Shown piece after piece: positions 41,459 through 44,806 of a stretch of 44,806 nucleotides of DNA. Both the position numbers and the translations under genes were made by a program. Below the pieces are notes generated by a model that was given only the letters and a program-made list of their open reading frames with translations, ran no database searches and had not been told where the DNA came from. Source of the DNA: PBB1 sp040400875 (GTDB lineage: Bacteria > Pseudomonadota > Gammaproteobacteria > Burkholderiales > Burkholderiaceae_C); assembly GCA_040400875.1 (NCBI GenBank), contig JBBAPK010000022.1, forward strand, positions 1 through 44,806, in the 5' to 3' direction. Each line of letters begins with the position of its first letter. The stretch's first letter is position 1.

Positions 41459-42346
41459 TCAGCGCGGGTCGCTCTTGTCCTTCAAGCCGCCTGGCACCCA
41501 CGCGGAGCGCGCTGTTGAGGCTGCGCGAATGAGGCCTTCGAGTGCTTCGGCATTGCCGCTTTTCATCGCGTACTCCAGGGCATCGAGCGCCTGGCGAAAG
41601 TGCTGCAACTGTTTCGACAATTCGTCTTGGTTGGCCAGCAAGATGTCGCGCCACATGGTCGGCTCACCGCACGCGATGCGGCTGAAATCGCGAAATCCGG
41701 GGCCTGCCAGCGCAAGAAACTCGGAGCTGGCCGGCTGCCCGGACACCGCGTTCACATAGGCGAACGCCAGCAAATGCGGCAGATGGCTCACGGCCGCAAA
41801 CGCGGTGTCGTGGCTTTCGGGGCTCATGCACACCACCCGTGAGCCGATGGCCGTCCATACGTCGGTGGCGCTCTTGATCAACGCGGATGATGTTTGCGGC
41901 AAGGGCGTGAGGATCACCTGCTGGCCTTGATACAGCCCCGCGTCCGCGTGCTCGACGCCAGCCACCTCTTTGCCTGCGATCGGGTGTGCTGGCACAAAGT
42001 TGGCCACCTTGTCTTTGAGCACACGACGCGCCGCATCCACCACGTCGCGCTTGGTGGATCCCACATCCATGAGCAGCACACCGGGTTTGATCAGCGGCAA
42101 GATCGCGCGAAAGGTTGCTTCGGTGGCGGCCACAGGCACGGCCATGAGCACGATGTCCGAACCGGACATCGCGAGCAGCGCAGATTCCGCCGCCTGATCG
42201 ATCACGCCCATGCGGCGAGCCTTGTCGGTGGTGGACGGTGACTTGCTGTAGCCCACCACGTGCTTGACCAGACCCGCGCGGCGCAATGCCAGCGCGAACG
42301 ATCCCCCCATCAGGCCACAGCCAATCACACCAAGTTGCTTGAACAT
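41459..42346 (-). CDS. tyrA: Prephenate dehydrogenase
   Basis: The protein has 295 residues from ATG 42346. The NAD(P) motif GVIGCGLMGGSFALALRRAG opens the protein, and the catalytic region includes VPAHPIAGKEVAG and SHDTAFAAVSHLPHLLAFA. It converts prephenate to 4-hydroxyphenylpyruvate for tyrosine. It lies 8 bases before aroA-cmk and 17 bases after pheA in the aromatic amino acid operon. Confidence 0.95.
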   Translation of the reverse strand: MFKQLGVIGCGLMGGSFALALRRAGLVKHVVGYSKSPSTTDKARRMGVIDQAAESALLAMSGSDIVLMAVPVAATEATFRAILPLIKPGVLLMDVGSTKRDVVDAARRVLKDKVANFVPAHPIAGKEVAGVEHADAGLYQGQQVILTPLPQTSSALIKSATDVWTAIGSRVVCMSPESHDTAFAAVSHLPHLLAFAYVNAVSGQPASSEFLALAGPGFRDFSRIACGEPTMWRDILLANQDELSKQLQHFRQALDALEYAMKSGNAEALEGLIRAASTARSAWVPGGLKDKSDPR

Positions 42347-42363
42347 TGCAGCGAAAGCCGTGG

Positions 42364-43470
42364 TCAGTGAGCGTCGATCGGGTAGCTGCCCAGCAGCTTG
42401 AAGAACGCACAGACCTCGCGCAGATCCTGCAGCGCCAGTGCCATCTTCGGCTGGCTGGGGTGGCCCTGCAAGTCGATGTAGAAGTAGTACTCCCACTGAC
42501 CTGAACGTGCGGGGCGAGACTCCAGCCGGCTCATCGATACGCCATGCGTTTTCAGCGGTACCAGCATGTCGTGGACCGCGCCAGGCTTGTTGTCCACCGA
42601 AACGACCAAGCTGGTGCAGTCATGCCCCGAAGCCTGCGGCTGAGGCTGACGCTGCGGATGAGCGACCACCGCGAAGCGGGTGCGGTTGTTGGCGTCATCC
42701 TGAATCGCCGGCGCCACCACGTGCAGACCAAATTCGCTGCCTGCGCGCTCGCCCGCCACTGCCGCCAGACTTGGATCCAGGCTGGCAAGCCGAGCGCCCT
42801 CGGCATTGCTCGAGACCCCGCGGCGCTCGATGTTCGGGAAATGCAGTGCCAGCCAGTCCTGACACTGAGCCAACGCTTGGGGATGCGCGCAGATGGCCTC
42901 GATGCCAGCCAGGGAGTTTTCCTTGCGCAGCAGGTTGTGGCGCACGAGCAGGCTGGTTTCGCCAATGATGGTGAGTGGCGAGGCCAACAGCAAATCGAGC
43001 GATCGCGCGATCACACCTTCCGTCGAGTTTTCGACAGGCACCACGCCGAAGTCTGCGGCGCCTGCGGTGGTGGCACGAAACACCTCGTCGAGGCTCGCGC
43101 ATGGAACGCGCACGATCGACGAGCCGAAAAACCCAAGAGCCGCCGATTCGCTGAATGTTCCTGACGGCCCCAGATAGGCGACGCGGGTGGGCGTTTCAAG
43201 CGAACGACACGCCGACATGATCTCGCGCCAGATGGGCGCCACGCTTTCGCAAAGCAAAGGCCCCCGGTTGCGGGCCTTGAGCACTTCAATGACCTGGGCC
43301 TCGCGCTCCGGCCTGAAGGTCACCGAGCCTTCCTTTTTCTTGACTTCGCCCACTTCTAGGGCGAGGCTGGCGCGCTGGTTCAAAAGATCCAGCAGATCGC
43401 GATCCAGGGCGTCTATCTTCTCGCGCAGCGCGAGCAATTCGGGGGGGATTGCAACCGGCATATCAGCCAT
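42364..43470 (-). CDS. pheA: Bifunctional chorismate mutase/prephenate dehydratase
   Basis: P-protein of 368 residues from ATG 43470, which overlaps the serC stop by 8 bases. Residues about 8-95 are an AroQ-type chorismate mutase (IDALDRDLLDLLNQRASLA). Residues 100-280 are the prephenate dehydratase, with YLGPSGTFSE, VPVENSTEG and the NNRTRF motif. The C-terminal 80 or so residues form an ACT domain (SLVVSVDNKPGAVHDML, then SRLESRP) for phenylalanine feedback. It makes phenylpyruvate. Confidence 0.95.
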   Translation of the reverse strand: MADMPVAIPPELLALREKIDALDRDLLDLLNQRASLALEVGEVKKKEGSVTFRPEREAQVIEVLKARNRGPLLCESVAPIWREIMSACRSLETPTRVAYLGPSGTFSESAALGFFGSSIVRVPCASLDEVFRATTAGAADFGVVPVENSTEGVIARSLDLLLASPLTIIGETSLLVRHNLLRKENSLAGIEAICAHPQALAQCQDWLALHFPNIERRGVSSNAEGARLASLDPSLAAVAGERAGSEFGLHVVAPAIQDDANNRTRFAVVAHPQRQPQPQASGHDCTSLVVSVDNKPGAVHDMLVPLKTHGVSMSRLESRPARSGQWEYYFYIDLQGHPSQPKMALALQDLREVCAFFKLLGSYPIDAH

Positions 43471-44578
43471 GTCTTGCCTCAAAAGCTTGCATGTGGTCGA
43501 TGAGGGCACGCACGCCGGCCAGTGGCATGGCGTTGTACAGGCTGGCTCGCAACCCACCCACCGACTTGTGACCCTTGAGTTGCTGCAAGCCTGCGGCTCG
43601 AGCTTCCTTCAGAAACTGCTCGTCAAGCGATGCGTCAGCCATGAAAAAAGGAATGTTCATGCGTGAGCGACACGCCGGGTCGACGTCGTTGCGGTAGAAG
43701 CTTGAAGCGTCGATGACGTCGTACAGAAGCCGCGCCTTGGCGATGTTTCGGGCCTCGATCGCGGCGATGCCGCGCGATGGGCCTTCTGTCTGATTCTTGA
43801 GCCAGCGAAACACCAGCCCGGCGATGTAGATCGCGTAGGTGGGGGGTGTGTTGAACATCGAGCCGTGATCGGCCACGGTGCGGTAATTGAACGCCGACGG
43901 GCAGATCCGCAAGGCGTGGTCGAGCAGATCCTCGCGCACGAACACCAGCGTCAAACCGGCCGGCCCGATGTTCTTCTGCGCTCCAGCATAGGCAATGCCC
44001 ACACGAGACCAGTCGACCGAGCGCGACGCAATGTGAGACGAGCAGTCGATCACCAAGGGGGCGGCACAACCCATCGCCTGAAGGTCAGGCAATTCATGAA
44101 ACTCGACGCCGTCAATCGTTTCGTTGCTGCAGATGTGCACATACGAAGGATCGGCACTGAAGTGCCAGTGCGATGGGTCAAGCAAACGGCAAGACTGTTC
44201 GCCGATGCTCGAAGCCGCCGTGTGAGTCTGGCCATAACGGCTGGCTTCAGCGTGCGACTTCACCGACCACGAGCCACTCAGAACGAAGTCGGCCGTCTGG
44301 CTGCGTGATCGGCCGATCAAATTCATCGGAACCACCGCGTTTTGCGCCAGACCGCCGCCTTGCATGAACAGGATCTTGAAGCTTGAGGGCACGGCGAGCA
44401 AGTCACGCAGATCCTGCTTGGCGTCCTCGCAGATGGACATGAACTCACGACTTCGGTGGCTCATTTCCATCACGCTGACGCCGCTTGCGCGCCAGTCCAC
44501 CATTTCGGCGGCTGCCTGCTCCAGAACCTCGAGGGGCAGGGTGGCAGGGCCAGCCGAAAAGTTGAACGCTCGAGACAT
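43463..44578 (-). CDS. serC: Phosphoserine aminotransferase
   Basis: The protein has 371 residues. The opening RAFNFSAGPATLPLEVLEQAA, the middle GGGLAQNAVVPMNL, and the PLP lysine in YAGAQKNIGPAGLT identify SerC. It uses pyridoxal phosphate to make phosphoserine and also acts in vitamin B6 synthesis. The downstream pheA overlaps its stop. The upstream DUF2059 gene ends 7 bases before its start. Confidence 0.96.
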   Translation of the reverse strand: MSRAFNFSAGPATLPLEVLEQAAAEMVDWRASGVSVMEMSHRSREFMSICEDAKQDLRDLLAVPSSFKILFMQGGGLAQNAVVPMNLIGRSRSQTADFVLSGSWSVKSHAEASRYGQTHTAASSIGEQSCRLLDPSHWHFSADPSYVHICSNETIDGVEFHELPDLQAMGCAAPLVIDCSSHIASRSVDWSRVGIAYAGAQKNIGPAGLTLVFVREDLLDHALRICPSAFNYRTVADHGSMFNTPPTYAIYIAGLVFRWLKNQTEGPSRGIAAIEARNIAKARLLYDVIDASSFYRNDVDPACRSRMNIPFFMADASLDEQFLKEARAAGLQQLKGHKSVGGLRASLYNAMPLAGVRALIDHMQAFEARHG

Positions 44579-44585
44579 GAGCCCG

Positions 44586-44806
44586 TTACTTGCTGGTGGC
44601 CTTACCGGGCGGCTTGGCGTTGCCAGACTCCAGATTCAAAGGAGTGCTGCTTGCTACTGCGCTGGTCAGCGTGGCACGAACGCTTTCTTCCAGCGTCTTC
44701 AGCTTGGGCTCGATGGCAGGACGCGCATCAGCGATCAGCTTTTGCATGAAACCGCGCTGGATGTCAGGAGCGACTTGCTGGTACTTTTTGTAGGTGGCCG
44801 ACTCCA
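44586..44806 (-). CDS. DUF2059 domain protein, 3' end only
   Basis: The stop codon is at 44586-44588 and the frame is open to the right edge, so only the last 72 residues are visible. The helical stretch ESATYKKYQQVAPDIQRGFM, ending with a Pro/Lys-rich tail, fits the DUF2059 proteins usually encoded just before serC in this order. Those proteins are periplasmic, with a signal peptide that lies outside this window. Function unknown. Confidence 0.65.
   Translation of the reverse strand, partial: ESATYKKYQQVAPDIQRGFMQKLIADARPAIEPKLKTLEESVRATLTSAVASSTPLNLESGNAKPPGKATSK

Overview
The window looks like the chromosome of a high-GC betaproteobacterium of the order Burkholderiales, most like the Comamonadaceae. 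The evidence is the right-hand housekeeping block (DUF2059 gene, serC, pheA, tyrA, a fused aroA-cmk, rpsA, ihfB, lapA, lapB, msbA), the protein families, and the base composition. No rRNA, tRNA, CRISPR array, transposase or phage gene was seen. Function calls come from reading translated sequence and motifs; no database search was run.

Layout. (1) 1-5904, plus strand: the 3' end of a porin gene, a periplasmic coiled-coil protein, then a four-gene exopolysaccharide export cassette (Wza-like lipoprotein, outer-membrane barrel, EpsF/Wzz-like chain-length protein, EpsG-like BY-kinase). No glycosyltransferase is beside it. (2) 6087-23445: the most unusual part. Seven minus-strand genes (21624 down to 6916) overlap or nearly touch. 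In order they encode a putative diheme b-type membrane protein, an FHA-TM-decaheme cytochrome c fusion, a double GlcG/HbpS-domain lipoprotein, an AMIN-SH3-beta-barrel protein, a decaheme cytochrome with an LVIVD beta-propeller, a pentaheme cytochrome, and a flavoprotein with two cyclic-nucleotide-binding domains and four ferredoxin-type clusters. They are flanked by a metallo-beta-lactamase-fold protein resembling class II cyclic-nucleotide phosphodiesterases (6087-6878), a lone cNMP-binding protein (21772-22233) and a response-regulator adenylate cyclase (22333-23445). (3) 23488-28081: small genes, including a BLUF photoreceptor, a YchJ-like protein, a DUF2076-like protein, a ComEA-like HhH protein, rfaE1, ogt and a DUF3717/DUF1289 protein. 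(4) 28082-30322: a gene-free leader with a strong hairpin, an RhlE-type RNA helicase gene and a convergent FKBP gene. (5) 30482-37139: LPS genes (O-antigen-ligase-like, two GT9 transferases, msbA, lapB, lapA). (6) 37194-44806: ihfB, rpsA, aroA-cmk, tyrA, pheA, serC and the 3' end of a DUF2059 gene, all on the minus strand.

How the genes may work together. In region 2 the motif count gives 25 c-type haem sites (24 CXXCH and one CX4CH), a probable pair of b haems, FAD and four [4Fe-4S] sites. It also contains genes to make (cyclase), sense (three cNMP-binding domains in two proteins) and possibly degrade (phosphodiesterase-like) cAMP. I infer a cAMP-controlled electron-transfer chain that runs from the quinone pool through the periplasm, possibly to the outer membrane. 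The terminal donor or acceptor cannot be read from the sequence. The LPS, aromatic amino acid and translation genes on the right are ordinary.
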